Below are positions 24,622 to 33,614 of a stretch of 64,000 bases of DNA, one piece after another (within the stretch, counting starts at the first letter, position 1; every line of letters starts with the position of its first letter). Source of the stretch: a bacterium (lineage in GTDB: Bacteria; Patescibacteria; Dojkabacteria; JAKAPS01; JAJZLI01); the NCBI GenBank assembly GCA_021846685.1, contig JAJZWL010000003.1:18668-82667 (forward strand), given 5' to 3'. Under the pieces are notes generated by a model, which saw only the letters and a list, made by a program, of their open reading frames with translations, was not told where the DNA came from and ran no database searches. A program made the position numbers and the translations under genes.

Positions 24622-25121
24622 TTATAGGTTTGGGAAATCCAGGAAATGAATATTTACATACAAGGCATAATTTAGGCTTTATTTTTGTAGATTTTATTGT
24701 AAATAAACTAGGACTTAATTCAAATGATTTTAGTTTTAATAAAAATTTTAATGCCGAGATATTAAAATATAATACTATCTTATTTTTAAAACCTATGACT
24801 TTTATGAATAATTCCGGATATTCAGTATCAAAGGCAATAAATTATTATGACTTTAAGAATATATATTTAATCTATGATGATTTAGATCTGCATTTAGGAG
24901 ATTTTAAAATTGGCGAAAAAAGTCCTAAATCACATAATGGAGTAATTTCAACCAAAGAACAAATTAATCAGGAATTTATTAGTATAAGAATTGGTATTAA
25001 TTCTGATAGAAATCCAAATATTACGGGAGCAGATTATGTTTTAGGAAAAATTTCTAAGGAAGAACAAGAAATACTAATTACAGTATTTGAAAATATAATT
25101 AAACAACTTACTTTTTTATAA
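24609..25121 (+). CDS. pth: peptidyl-tRNA hydrolase
   Basis: Pth releases peptides from tRNAs dropped by stalled ribosomes. The 170-residue product begins with YLIIGLGNPGNEYLHTRHN, holding the catalytic His and the substrate Asn. It continues with KPMTFMNNSGYSV and YDDLDLHLGDFKI, the Asp of the active site. The G-G-x-x-G-H-N-G loop of the family reads KSPKSHNGVIS, a shortened, glycine-poor variant. The protein is slightly shorter than the usual 190. It overlaps ybeY and is followed four bases later by mfd with a TTG start. Confidence 0.92.
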   Translation: MEYLIIGLGNPGNEYLHTRHNLGFIFVDFIVNKLGLNSNDFSFNKNFNAEILKYNTILFLKPMTFMNNSGYSVSKAINYYDFKNIYLIYDDLDLHLGDFKIGEKSPKSHNGVISTKEQINQEFISIRIGINSDRNPNITGADYVLGKISKEEQEILITVFENIIKQLTFL

Positions 25122-25125
25122 AATT

Positions 25126-27510
25126 TTGAAAGATAACAATATATTTAATATTCAAAATATTTTTGAATTAGATAGAAATTTTTCTAATTTAAAAAAAATG
25201 ATAAATAATGATGTAGATTCATCTATTAAGGTGTCTGGCATACCTGAGCCTATTATATATTTTTTCCCTGAATTAGTAGAATCATTTTTAGAAAATTATT
25301 CATTTAGTTATTCATATAAAAATGTTCATTTTGATTATTTCATAATTGATAAAAAAACTACATATTCAGAATTATTAGAAATTTTAAGTAGTCTTTCTTT
25401 TTATGAAAAAGTAGATATTATAGATAATAATTCTGAATACTCTATTTTAGGTGACAAGATAGATATATCATTCAATAATATTATTTACAGATTTATATTC
25501 TTTGGAGAAGATTTGGAAGATATTTCTATAAGAGATTTTCTGACTTTTAAATACTTATTTTCAGTAGACAGAGTTTATCTCTATAAAGAAAGTGATATAT
25601 ATTTATCTTCTTTTCTTAAAAATCTATCAAAGACATCAGTATATTTTTCAGAAGAACTGGATACTGCTGATCTGAAATTTGATTATATCTTATTTCCAAA
25701 GTATTATTTATCTTATGAAAATTTATCTAGATTTATTCCGGAAGGTATAGATAATATAATAATATCTAGTTCTAAGGGTAATATAGAAGAAGAGTATTTC
25801 AAAAATAAAAAAATTATATATACAAATTTAAATTTTCCATGTGGTTTTTATTCTTTAAATTCAAAATGTGCAATATTGACTGATGTTGAATTATATGGAG
25901 AATTTAATTTAAATATCTATAGAAGTAAAAAAAGTAAACGTATAGTAACAGATTTTATAGATGGAAAGATTTATGAAGGTGATTATATTGTCCATATAAA
26001 TCATGGTATTGGTATTTTTAAGGGTATTATATCTAAAAAAATTAATAATGAATCAAAAGATTTTTTAATAATAGAATATGCAAATGAGGATAAATTGTTT
26101 ATTCCAATTGAAATTTCAGATAGAATAACCAAATATATTTCATCGTATAATAAAAAGCCTAAATTAACGCGACTAGGTACTTCAGAATGGCTCAATATTA
26201 AGAAAAAAGTTTCTAAAGAGATAGAAGATATAGCAAAAGAGATAATATTTACTCATGCTCAAAGAAATATTGCAAAAAGATCTTTTCTGTATACCCCAAG
26301 TGATTTAGAAGATGAATTTAATGCTCAATTTGAGCATATAGAAACAAGTGATCAGTTATTAGCTATAGATGATGTAAGAAAAGATATGTATTCTGAAAAA
26401 ATTATGGATAGGTTAATAGTAGGAGATGTAGGGTTTGGTAAAACTGAAGTAGCAGCAAGAGCTTCATTTATAGCAGTGATCAATGATAAGCAAGTTTTAA
26501 TTGTGGCCCCAACAACTATATTGGTAGAGCAACATTATCAGGTATTTCGAAAAAGATTTTCTTCATTTCCAGTTAACATAGCATCTTTAAGTCGAAATAC
26601 AAGGGCAAAAGATAGAAAAGATATTCATAATAAGATCAAAAGTGGAGAATTAGATATATTAATTTCTACTCATAAAGCATTTTTTGAGAATTTAGAGTTT
26701 AAAAATTTAGGATTAATAGTTGTAGATGAAGAGCAACGATTTGGTGTTAAGCAAAAAGAAAAATTAAAAAATATAAAAATAGATGTAGATTATTTATCAA
26801 TGACTGCCACTCCTATTCCTAGAACTTTATATTCTGCGTTTACAGGAATAAAAGATATTAGTATCATATCAACCCCTCCAGTAGGGAGAACCTCTATTAA
26901 AACAGATATAATAGATTTTGATATAAAGAATTTTGGAGAAATAGTTAATCTTGAAATTAGGAGAGGTGGGCAAGTATTTTTTTTACATAATAATATATCT
27001 ACTTTATATAATATAAAGAGTTTATTTAATAATTATTATCCAAATATCAAAATTGAAATAGCTTTTGGTGCTATAAATAATTTAGATAATATTTTGTCTC
27101 GATTCAAGAATAAAGAATTTGATATGCTTATCTCTACTTCTATTATAGAGAATGGAATAGATTTTCCTAATGTAAATACTATCATTATAAATCAAGCATT
27201 TAGATTTGGTTTAGCTCAGTTATATCAAATTAGGGGTAGAGTAGGTAGGTCAGATCGATCATCCTATTGTTATTTAGTCTGTCCTCAAAAAATATTAATG
27301 AATAATAAAATTATTAAAGAAAGACTAAATACTTTAGTGAAAAATCAAAATGTAGGGAGTGGTTTTAATATTTCTATTAAAGATTTGGAAATAAGAGGCG
27401 CAGGAGATTTGGTAGGAGTCAATCAACATGGTAATATATATAGAGTTGGGTTTGATTTATATTCTCAGATTTTACAAAAAATTATAGATGATATTAATGC
27501 TCAAAATTAA
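25126..27510 (+). CDS. mfd: transcription-repair coupling factor Mfd, short form
   Basis: Mfd pushes stalled RNA polymerase off DNA and recruits excision repair. The 794-residue product is far below the usual 1100 or more. The N-terminal UvrB-like region is about 200 residues shorter. It keeps the RNA polymerase-interacting domain (about 284-340, GDYIVHINHGIGIFKGI), the motor with Walker A VGDVGFGKTEVA near 435, and DEEQ near 538. The QxxGRxGR motif and TRG-like segments are also kept. It ends right after LVGVNQHGNIYRVGFDLYSQILQ, so domain 7, the autoinhibitory C-terminal domain, is absent. The start is TTG at 25126, since no ATG lies nearer the family N-terminus. Confidence 0.9.
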   Translation: MKDNNIFNIQNIFELDRNFSNLKKMINNDVDSSIKVSGIPEPIIYFFPELVESFLENYSFSYSYKNVHFDYFIIDKKTTYSELLEILSSLSFYEKVDIIDNNSEYSILGDKIDISFNNIIYRFIFFGEDLEDISIRDFLTFKYLFSVDRVYLYKESDIYLSSFLKNLSKTSVYFSEELDTADLKFDYILFPKYYLSYENLSRFIPEGIDNIIISSSKGNIEEEYFKNKKIIYTNLNFPCGFYSLNSKCAILTDVELYGEFNLNIYRSKKSKRIVTDFIDGKIYEGDYIVHINHGIGIFKGIISKKINNESKDFLIIEYANEDKLFIPIEISDRITKYISSYNKKPKLTRLGTSEWLNIKKKVSKEIEDIAKEIIFTHAQRNIAKRSFLYTPSDLEDEFNAQFEHIETSDQLLAIDDVRKDMYSEKIMDRLIVGDVGFGKTEVAARASFIAVINDKQVLIVAPTTILVEQHYQVFRKRFSSFPVNIASLSRNTRAKDRKDIHNKIKSGELDILISTHKAFFENLEFKNLGLIVVDEEQRFGVKQKEKLKNIKIDVDYLSMTATPIPRTLYSAFTGIKDISIISTPPVGRTSIKTDIIDFDIKNFGEIVNLEIRRGGQVFFLHNNISTLYNIKSLFNNYYPNIKIEIAFGAINNLDNILSRFKNKEFDMLISTSIIENGIDFPNVNTIIINQAFRFGLAQLYQIRGRVGRSDRSSYCYLVCPQKILMNNKIIKERLNTLVKNQNVGSGFNISIKDLEIRGAGDLVGVNQHGNIYRVGFDLYSQILQKIIDDINAQN

Positions 27511-27533
27511 TTCTTTTTTATGAATTTTTATTA

Positions 27534-27539
27534 TATAAT
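27534..27539 (+). promoter_or_regulatory. -10 box giving a probably leaderless trpS mRNA
   Basis: Consensus TATAAT at 27534-27539 ends just six bases before the trpS ATG (27546-27548). Transcription normally starts about seven bases after the -10 box, which is the A of the start codon. A -35 is not obvious. Confidence 0.5.
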
Positions 27540-27545
27540 AAGCCT

Positions 27546-28556
27546 ATGAAAAAAAGGATTTTAACTGGAGATAGACCAACTGGACAATTACATATAGGTC
27601 ATTATGTAGGGTCTTTGAAATCTAGATTAGAATTCCAAAATGAATTTGATACCTTGGTATTGATAGCCAATATACAGGCACTGACTGATAATTTTGATGA
27701 TCCAGCTAAGGTGAATTCCAATATATTAGAGGTTTTAAAGGATTATATTGCAGTTGGATTAGATCCTAATCTTGTAACTTTTATATTACAGTCTGAAATT
27801 TCAGAGATATCAGATTTAACTGTTATATATTCTAATTTAGTTAGTATATCTAGATTAATGAGAAATCCTACTGTAAAATCTGAAATTATTCAGAAAAAGA
27901 ATAAATTTTCTAAAGACTCTGTTACTTTTGGATTTTTAGGTTATCCTATAAATCAAGCTGCCGATATCACTACATTTATGGCTGATCTTGTTCCTGTCGG
28001 AGGTGATCAAGCCCCAATGGTAGAACAAACAGTAGAAATAGTTAAAAAATTTAATGGAATTTATGGAGATGTATTGAAAATTCCTCAAATTTATATAAGT
28101 GAATATCCTAGATTAGTAGGGTTAGATGGTAAATCAAAAATGTCTAAAAGTTTAAATAATACAATTAATTTTTCAGACAGCACTGAAATTATAAAGAATA
28201 AAATAATGACAATGTATACTGATCCTAATCGAATTCATAAAAATGATCCAGGTAGGGTAGAGGGTAATCCAGTTTTTATATATCATAATATTTTTAATAC
28301 AAATAAATCAGAGGTAAAAGAATTAGAGGCCAGATACAGAAAAGGTACTGTGGGTGATGTCGAGGTAAAAGAAAGATTATTTGAATCTATTGAGGCATTT
28401 ATTTATCCTATTAGAGAGACAAGATTATCTTTGGAGAATAAGGAAGAATACTTATTAGAAATATTAGACCAAGGTACAAAAAGAGGAAAGAAAATTGCAT
28501 CAGAAACACTGAATAAGGTAAAAGAGGCCTTATATTTAAATATTTTAAAAAAATAA
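27546..28556 (+). CDS. trpS: tryptophanyl-tRNA synthetase
   Basis: It charges tRNA-Trp. The 336-residue class I synthetase has the HIGH signature in GDRPTGQLHIGHYVGSL and the KMSKS signature in GKSKMSKSLNN near residue 200. The N-terminal beta-hairpin RILTGDRPTGQL is typical of bacterial TrpRS, and the length is normal. It begins a group of tRNA-charging and replication genes (trpS-hisS-dnaX). Its promoter overlaps the start, so the mRNA is probably leaderless. Confidence 0.95.
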   Translation: MKKRILTGDRPTGQLHIGHYVGSLKSRLEFQNEFDTLVLIANIQALTDNFDDPAKVNSNILEVLKDYIAVGLDPNLVTFILQSEISEISDLTVIYSNLVSISRLMRNPTVKSEIIQKKNKFSKDSVTFGFLGYPINQAADITTFMADLVPVGGDQAPMVEQTVEIVKKFNGIYGDVLKIPQIYISEYPRLVGLDGKSKMSKSLNNTINFSDSTEIIKNKIMTMYTDPNRIHKNDPGRVEGNPVFIYHNIFNTNKSEVKELEARYRKGTVGDVEVKERLFESIEAFIYPIRETRLSLENKEEYLLEILDQGTKRGKKIASETLNKVKEALYLNILKK

Positions 28557-28560
28557 GATT

Positions 28561-29784
28561 ATGAAAGTTAATTTAGATCCATTAAAAGGTTTTAATGATT
28601 ATTATCCTGAAAAATATTTTGTCAAAAAATATATTATAGATATTTTGTCAGAGGTATCTAATTCATTTGGGTATTTATATTATGAGGGTCCTATTATCGA
28701 AGAAACACTTTTGTATGAAGTTAAGTCTGGGCAATCAATAGTAGAGGAGGCTTATTCTTTTATAGATAGAGGAGATAGAAGAGTGACTCTACGTCCTGAA
28801 ATGACACCTACTTTAGCAAGAATGTTGGCTTCTAAGTCTGTTAATTATAAAAAACCTATTAGGTGGTATTCTATTCCTGTGTTATTTAGAAATGAGAATC
28901 CTCAGAAAGCTAGACAGAGAGAGTTTAGTCAATATAATGTAGATATTATAGGCACTTCATCTAGCAAATCTGATATAGAAATTTTAGAAATTTCCATGAA
29001 TATAATGCGAAAGTTAGGATTTAATGATGATGATTTAGAAATATTAATTAATAACAGAGAGATTGCGTATAGAATATTAACTAAATATACTGATGATATA
29101 AATTCTCTTATTAAGGTAATAGATAAAAAAAATAAGCTTTCAGAATCAGAATTTATTGATTTAGTAGGGAAAAATGTTAAAAATGTACATTATATTGATA
29201 AAATAATGACTTATTTAAATAATCCAGAAGAAGATATAGATGAAGAAATCACTAAATTTATAGGTGAAGCTTCTAAATTTAATTTAAATCTTATCTATGA
29301 TCCTACAATAGTTAGAGGATTAGATTATTATACGGGAAATGTTTTTGAAATTTGGGATAAGAAAAGATTAATTAAACGTGCTATATTTGGAGGAGGGAGA
29401 TATTCTAATTTAATATCTACTTTGGGAGGAGAAAATGTAGATTCAGTAGGTATTGCTTGTGGAATTGAAGTATTAATACCTTTACTTGAAGCGTATGATA
29501 AACTTCCAAAATTAGATATTTCCTATGATTATTTTGTTTCAACTTTTGAAAATATAGATGATAGTTTATATCATAATATTGTCTCTAAATTAAGGAGTAA
29601 AAATAATTCAGTTATATATAATGTTAATAATGATTGGAATTTAAAAAAGCAACTGGAATATGCGTTAAGTATTAATGTTAAGAACTTTATTATATTAGGA
29701 GAAAAAGAGTTAGCAGATAATTCTATTTTAATTAAAAATTTGGGGAAAAATACAGAGAATAAGATATTAATTAAAGATTTATGA
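28561..29784 (+). CDS. hisS: histidyl-tRNA synthetase
   Basis: This class II synthetase charges tRNA-His. The 407-residue product has motif 1 (about 10-55), motif 2 with GDRRVTLRPEMTPTLARM and RQREFSQYNVDIIG, the histidine-specific LIYDPTIVRGLDYYTGNVFEI near 250, and motif 3 GGRYSNLISTLGG near 278. A shortened C-terminal anticodon-binding domain follows (about 320-407). The gene ends in TGA, whose bases overlap the dnaX start (ATGA), clear evidence that TGA is a stop codon here. Confidence 0.95.
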   Translation: MKVNLDPLKGFNDYYPEKYFVKKYIIDILSEVSNSFGYLYYEGPIIEETLLYEVKSGQSIVEEAYSFIDRGDRRVTLRPEMTPTLARMLASKSVNYKKPIRWYSIPVLFRNENPQKARQREFSQYNVDIIGTSSSKSDIEILEISMNIMRKLGFNDDDLEILINNREIAYRILTKYTDDINSLIKVIDKKNKLSESEFIDLVGKNVKNVHYIDKIMTYLNNPEEDIDEEITKFIGEASKFNLNLIYDPTIVRGLDYYTGNVFEIWDKKRLIKRAIFGGGRYSNLISTLGGENVDSVGIACGIEVLIPLLEAYDKLPKLDISYDYFVSTFENIDDSLYHNIVSKLRSKNNSVIYNVNNDWNLKKQLEYALSINVKNFIILGEKELADNSILIKNLGKNTENKILIKDL

Positions 29785-31256
29785 ATGATTTAATCCTTTA
29801 TCAACAATATAGACCTCAAAAATTTACAGATCTTATTGCAAGGGAATCTGTATCTAAAGTTTTAATGAATGAAATTTTAAATAAAAATATTGCAAATGCA
29901 TATATATTTTTTGGTAATAAAGGAACTGGAAAAACTTCTATAGCAAGAATCTTTTCTAAGGCTATTAACTGTTTAGACTTAGAAAAAAATGGAGATCCAT
30001 GTAATAAATGTGTTAATTGTGTCGCTATTAATGATTCAAATTTTATGGATTTATTAGAAATTGATGCTGCCTCTAATAGGGGAATTGATGATATCAGAGA
30101 GCTTAAGGATAAGATTCAATTTGCTCCTGTTATGGGGAAATATAAAATTTATATTATTGATGAAGTTCACATGTTAACAAAGGATGCTTTTAATGCTTTA
30201 TTAAAAACATTAGAAGAACCGCCTAAAAATGTAGTATTTATTTTAGCAACAACTGAGATTAATAAAGTTCCAGAAACAATTATATCGAGATGTCAGAGAT
30301 TTGATTTTTTGAATGCCTCATATCAGGATTTGTCAGATCAATTAAATAAAGTTATTAAGTTAGAAAAAATAAAAATTGATGATTCTATAAAAGAATTAAT
30401 TATTACTGTAGCTGATGGTAGTTTTAGAGATACTATGACAAATCTTCAAAAAGTATTAGCTATATATAGTGAAAATTTAACATATAAAGATGTTGTGACA
30501 ATACTTAATTTCCCGGATATAGAATTTATTAAAATTATATGGAAAGATCTTTTTGAAGGAAATTTAGATACTATATTAGATAATTTTGAAAAAAATACAA
30601 TAAATATAATATCCTTTATTAAGAATTCTTTAGATTTTATAAAGAAAGTGCTAGTTAATAGGACTTTAAGTAAAAAATATTATGACATTGATGATGAAAT
30701 ATTTGAAAATATATCAACTCAAAAAATATTAAATATAGTGAATATTTTAATAAAAACATTAGATGATATTAGAGTGTCGTCATCTGATTTAGTATGTTTA
30801 GAGATATCATTTATATTTATGATGCAAGATTTAAATATAGAATATAAAGCGCCAGTTCAAAATAAAAGTAAATCCTTGGAAACTAAAATTGATTTAAAAA
30901 AAACGGTATTAATAACAGAAGATAATATTTTATCAGTGAAATTACGTAATAATTGGACTGAAATTATAGAGAAATCTAAAGTATTTAATCATCATATGAG
31001 TGGGTTTTTATCAAAATCAGCTTTTTCTTTTGATGATAAAAAATTAATAATAATAGTTCCTTTTGCTTTTTATAGAGATATGTTGATAGAGGTTAAAAGT
31101 AAGGAATATTTATCTTCTTTGATCAAGGAAGTTATAGGAGATGATTTTGTTTTAGATTGTATTGTTGATAAAAAAGTAAAACCAATAGTATCAGTTTCTC
31201 AACAAAAGAATGTAGATGAAGATGACATAAAAGAGCTATTTGAAATAGATTCATAA
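29781..31256 (+). CDS. dnaX: DNA polymerase III subunit gamma/tau
   Basis: DnaX loads the sliding clamp. The 491-residue product has Walker A GNKGTGKTSIARIF near residue 45, a four-cysteine zinc module (CLDL...CNKCVNC) and the DEVHML box near 118. The SRC motif reads ISRCQRF, and a lid domain and domain III extend to about residue 370. The short C-terminal part would be the tau-specific region. A run of eight A (30896-30903) lies at codon about 372, exactly at the end of domain III. Slippage by one A would end translation within about eight codons, giving a gamma-like product. Confidence 0.94.
   Translation: MNDLILYQQYRPQKFTDLIARESVSKVLMNEILNKNIANAYIFFGNKGTGKTSIARIFSKAINCLDLEKNGDPCNKCVNCVAINDSNFMDLLEIDAASNRGIDDIRELKDKIQFAPVMGKYKIYIIDEVHMLTKDAFNALLKTLEEPPKNVVFILATTEINKVPETIISRCQRFDFLNASYQDLSDQLNKVIKLEKIKIDDSIKELIITVADGSFRDTMTNLQKVLAIYSENLTYKDVVTILNFPDIEFIKIIWKDLFEGNLDTILDNFEKNTINIISFIKNSLDFIKKVLVNRTLSKKYYDIDDEIFENISTQKILNIVNILIKTLDDIRVSSSDLVCLEISFIFMMQDLNIEYKAPVQNKSKSLETKIDLKKTVLITEDNILSVKLRNNWTEIIEKSKVFNHHMSGFLSKSAFSFDDKKLIIIVPFAFYRDMLIEVKSKEYLSSLIKEVIGDDFVLDCIVDKKVKPIVSVSQQKNVDEDDIKELFEIDS
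30896..30903 (+). promoter_or_regulatory. candidate slippery A8 tract in dnaX
   Basis: TTTAAAAAAAACGG contains eight A at 30896-30903. If one base is added in the mRNA the new frame ends at TAA seven codons after the tract. If one is lost it ends at TAA almost at once. E. coli and Thermus make gamma by frameshifting or slippage at an A-tract in dnaX. That the same happens here is inference, since long A runs are common in AT-rich DNA. Confidence 0.3.
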
Positions 31257-31315
31257 TTTTAAATTTATCTATTTTTGTGTTATTATAATAATGATTATTT
31301 TAGAATATTAATGCA

Positions 31316-31621
31316 ATGGCAAACCCTTTTTCTCAAGCAAAAGATCTATATAAATTACAAAGTGAAGCTAGAAAGCTTCAGAAAGATTTAGAGTCAAAAA
31401 TATTTAAAGGTGAATCTAAAAAATCTTTAATTAAAATTTCTTTAAATGGTACTGGAGAAATAATGGATCTAGAGGTTGATGATATATTATTTGATAAAGA
31501 TAGAAAGGCCGACTTCATAATACACATTAAAGAAGCATACAAAGATGCACAGAAAAAAATTGCGAAAGATATGTCTAAAGACATGGATCTTTCAAAATTA
31601 AAAAATATGATGGGTATGTAA
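31316..31621 (+). CDS. ybaB: YbaB/EbfC-family DNA-binding protein
   Basis: The 101-residue product is a small dimeric nucleoid-associated protein of the YbaB type: an N-terminal helix (about 5-25, AKDLYKLQSEARKLQKDL), then ISLNGTGEIMDLEVDDIL, then a C-terminal helix. It lies between dnaX and recR, its near-universal neighbours. A possible -10 (TATAAT, 31284-31289) is 26 bases before the ATG. Its in vivo job is still debated (DNA binding, nucleoid, recombination). Confidence 0.92.
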   Translation: MANPFSQAKDLYKLQSEARKLQKDLESKIFKGESKKSLIKISLNGTGEIMDLEVDDILFDKDRKADFIIHIKEAYKDAQKKIAKDMSKDMDLSKLKNMMGM

Positions 31622-31627
31622 TTGTTT

Positions 31628-32239
31628 ATGGATAATAAAACTCCTATTTCTATTTTATCTGAAGAATTTTCCAAATTGCCTGGTATAGGTAGTAAAACTG
31701 CAATGAGAATGGCATACTTCTATGTACATCATAAACATAATATACAGCCATTAATTAATGCTCTCGAAAAAGTATCTAGTAATTTAGATAAATGCGTTAT
31801 TTGCAATATTATTACTAATAAAAATAGTAATCCTTGTCAATATTGTGCCGATGAAATGAGAAATAAGAATTTAATTTGTATTGTTGAAAATGATACTGAT
31901 GTAGAACATATAGAAAAATCTAATTCTTTTAAAGGTGTATATCATATTTTAGGAGGACTAATATCTCCTTTATCAAATATTTCATCTAATGATATAGAAT
32001 TATTATCATTAAAGAAAAGATTAGATGGAAGTACAGATAATTTTGAAATAATTATTGCTACAAATTTTACTACAGAAGGAGAAGCGACGGGTTTATTTAT
32101 AAGACAATATTTGAAAGATTTTAATAATATAAAATTTTCTAGGCTTGCCAGTGGTCTTCCTTTTGGTTCTAATCTTGAATATGTAGATTCTTATACAATA
32201 GGGAAAGCCATAGATAGGAGGATTGAGTATGACAGTTAG
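31628..32239 (+). CDS. recR: recombination mediator RecR
   Basis: RecR acts with RecF/RecO to load RecA. Starting at ATG 31628 gives 203 residues. It has the helix-hairpin-helix (FSKLPGIGSKTAMRMAY), a four-cysteine zinc finger (CVIC...CQYC) and the Toprim domain with VENDTDVEHIEKS, where the first acidic residue is near 88, and FNNIKFSRLASGLPFGSNLEYVD. The stop overlaps the cysS start by 11 bases. A TTG start six bases upstream at 31622 is possible but less likely. Confidence 0.94.
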   Translation: MDNKTPISILSEEFSKLPGIGSKTAMRMAYFYVHHKHNIQPLINALEKVSSNLDKCVICNIITNKNSNPCQYCADEMRNKNLICIVENDTDVEHIEKSNSFKGVYHILGGLISPLSNISSNDIELLSLKKRLDGSTDNFEIIIATNFTTEGEATGLFIRQYLKDFNNIKFSRLASGLPFGSNLEYVDSYTIGKAIDRRIEYDS

Positions 32240-33614
32240 ATTGAATGACTCTTTTTCAAATATTAAAGATTTTAATCCAATAGAAAATAATAAAGTTAAG
32301 ATTTATACTTGTGGTCCAACAGTACAAAGTTATATCCACATCGGTAATCTTAGAGCTTATATTCTTTCTGACATATTAAAGAAATCTCTACAATATATTG
32401 GTTTTGAGATAGATGATGCAATGAATATTACAGATGTTGGTCATTTAACTACAGATGGAGATGAGGGGGAAGATAAATTAGAAAAAAAATCAAAAGAAGA
32501 AAATATTTCGATAAATAATATTATAGATAGGTATACTAATTATTTTTATCAGACTATTGCCAGGATGAATGTGACTAAAACTTCAAAGATGTATAAAGCT
32601 TCGGAGACAATAGATACTCAAATCGAAATGATTAAGATTTTAGAAAAAAAAGGATTTGCCTATAAAACTACTACTGGTGTTTATTTTGATATTTCTAAAT
32701 TTAAAGATTATTCAGATCTTATTAATCAAAAAAGTAAAGACCAGAAAAAAGTTTCTAGAAATACTGTAGTTGAAGATAAGACAAAAAAGAATGCGCAAGA
32801 TTTCAGGTTATGGCAAACGGCATACCCAGAGCATATTATGCAATGGGATAGTCCTTGGGGAAGAGGTTTTCCAGGATGGCATATTGAATGTTCTGCTATT
32901 ATTTATAAAGCATTAGGAGAAAATATAGATATACATACAGGAGGAATAGATCTCAGGAATACTCATCATGTTAATGAAATAGCTCAGAGTAAGTCTGCAT
33001 TTGGGGGAGAGTTTGTTAATCATTGGATTCATAACGGTATTGTATTAATAGATGGTGTGAAGATGTCTAAAAGTTTAAATAATATATATAAAATAGAAGA
33101 TATTGAGAGTAAAGGGTATAATATTTTATCGTTAAGATATTTATATTTGAATGCTCATTATTCAATTCCTATCAATTTTACATTTGAATCTTTGAAATCT
33201 GCAGAGAATGCTTTAAATAGAATATATAATTTTATTAAAATTAATAAAAATCTTTATCAAAAAGACAGTGTCCCAAATGAAAAATACAAATTAAAATTTA
33301 TTGAACAGATAGAAAATAATATAAATACTCCTGGAATGTTGGATGTGTTATGGGGTGTTATTCGGGATACTAAATTAGATATATCAGAGAAGTTAATTAC
33401 TATATTAGATTTTGATAGGGTTTTATCTTTAGATTTTGAGAAATATTTTAATATAGATATCCCTGAGGATATAATTGGTCTATTAAATAAAAGAAATATT
33501 TTAAGGAGCGATAAGCAGTGGAAAGAGTCTGATGAGATAAGAGATGTAATTAATGAAAAGGGTTTTAGAATTATAGATTTAAAAGATAAATCTTTTGTAA
33601 TAAAGAATGGATAA
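32229..33614 (+). CDS. cysS: cysteinyl-tRNA synthetase
   Basis: It charges tRNA-Cys. The ATG at 32229 is fixed by AGGAGG at 32216-32221, seven bases upstream. The class I features are the HIGH variant in QSYIHIGNLRAY, KMSKS in GVKMSKSLNN near 266, and zinc ligands at TCGPT near 27, GWHIECSAI near 209 and the following His residues. The length of 461 residues is normal. The gene overlaps both recR and the CCA enzyme gene, so it is translationally coupled. Confidence 0.95.
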   Translation: MTVRLNDSFSNIKDFNPIENNKVKIYTCGPTVQSYIHIGNLRAYILSDILKKSLQYIGFEIDDAMNITDVGHLTTDGDEGEDKLEKKSKEENISINNIIDRYTNYFYQTIARMNVTKTSKMYKASETIDTQIEMIKILEKKGFAYKTTTGVYFDISKFKDYSDLINQKSKDQKKVSRNTVVEDKTKKNAQDFRLWQTAYPEHIMQWDSPWGRGFPGWHIECSAIIYKALGENIDIHTGGIDLRNTHHVNEIAQSKSAFGGEFVNHWIHNGIVLIDGVKMSKSLNNIYKIEDIESKGYNILSLRYLYLNAHYSIPINFTFESLKSAENALNRIYNFIKINKNLYQKDSVPNEKYKLKFIEQIENNINTPGMLDVLWGVIRDTKLDISEKLITILDFDRVLSLDFEKYFNIDIPEDIIGLLNKRNILRSDKQWKESDEIRDVINEKGFRIIDLKDKSFVIKNG

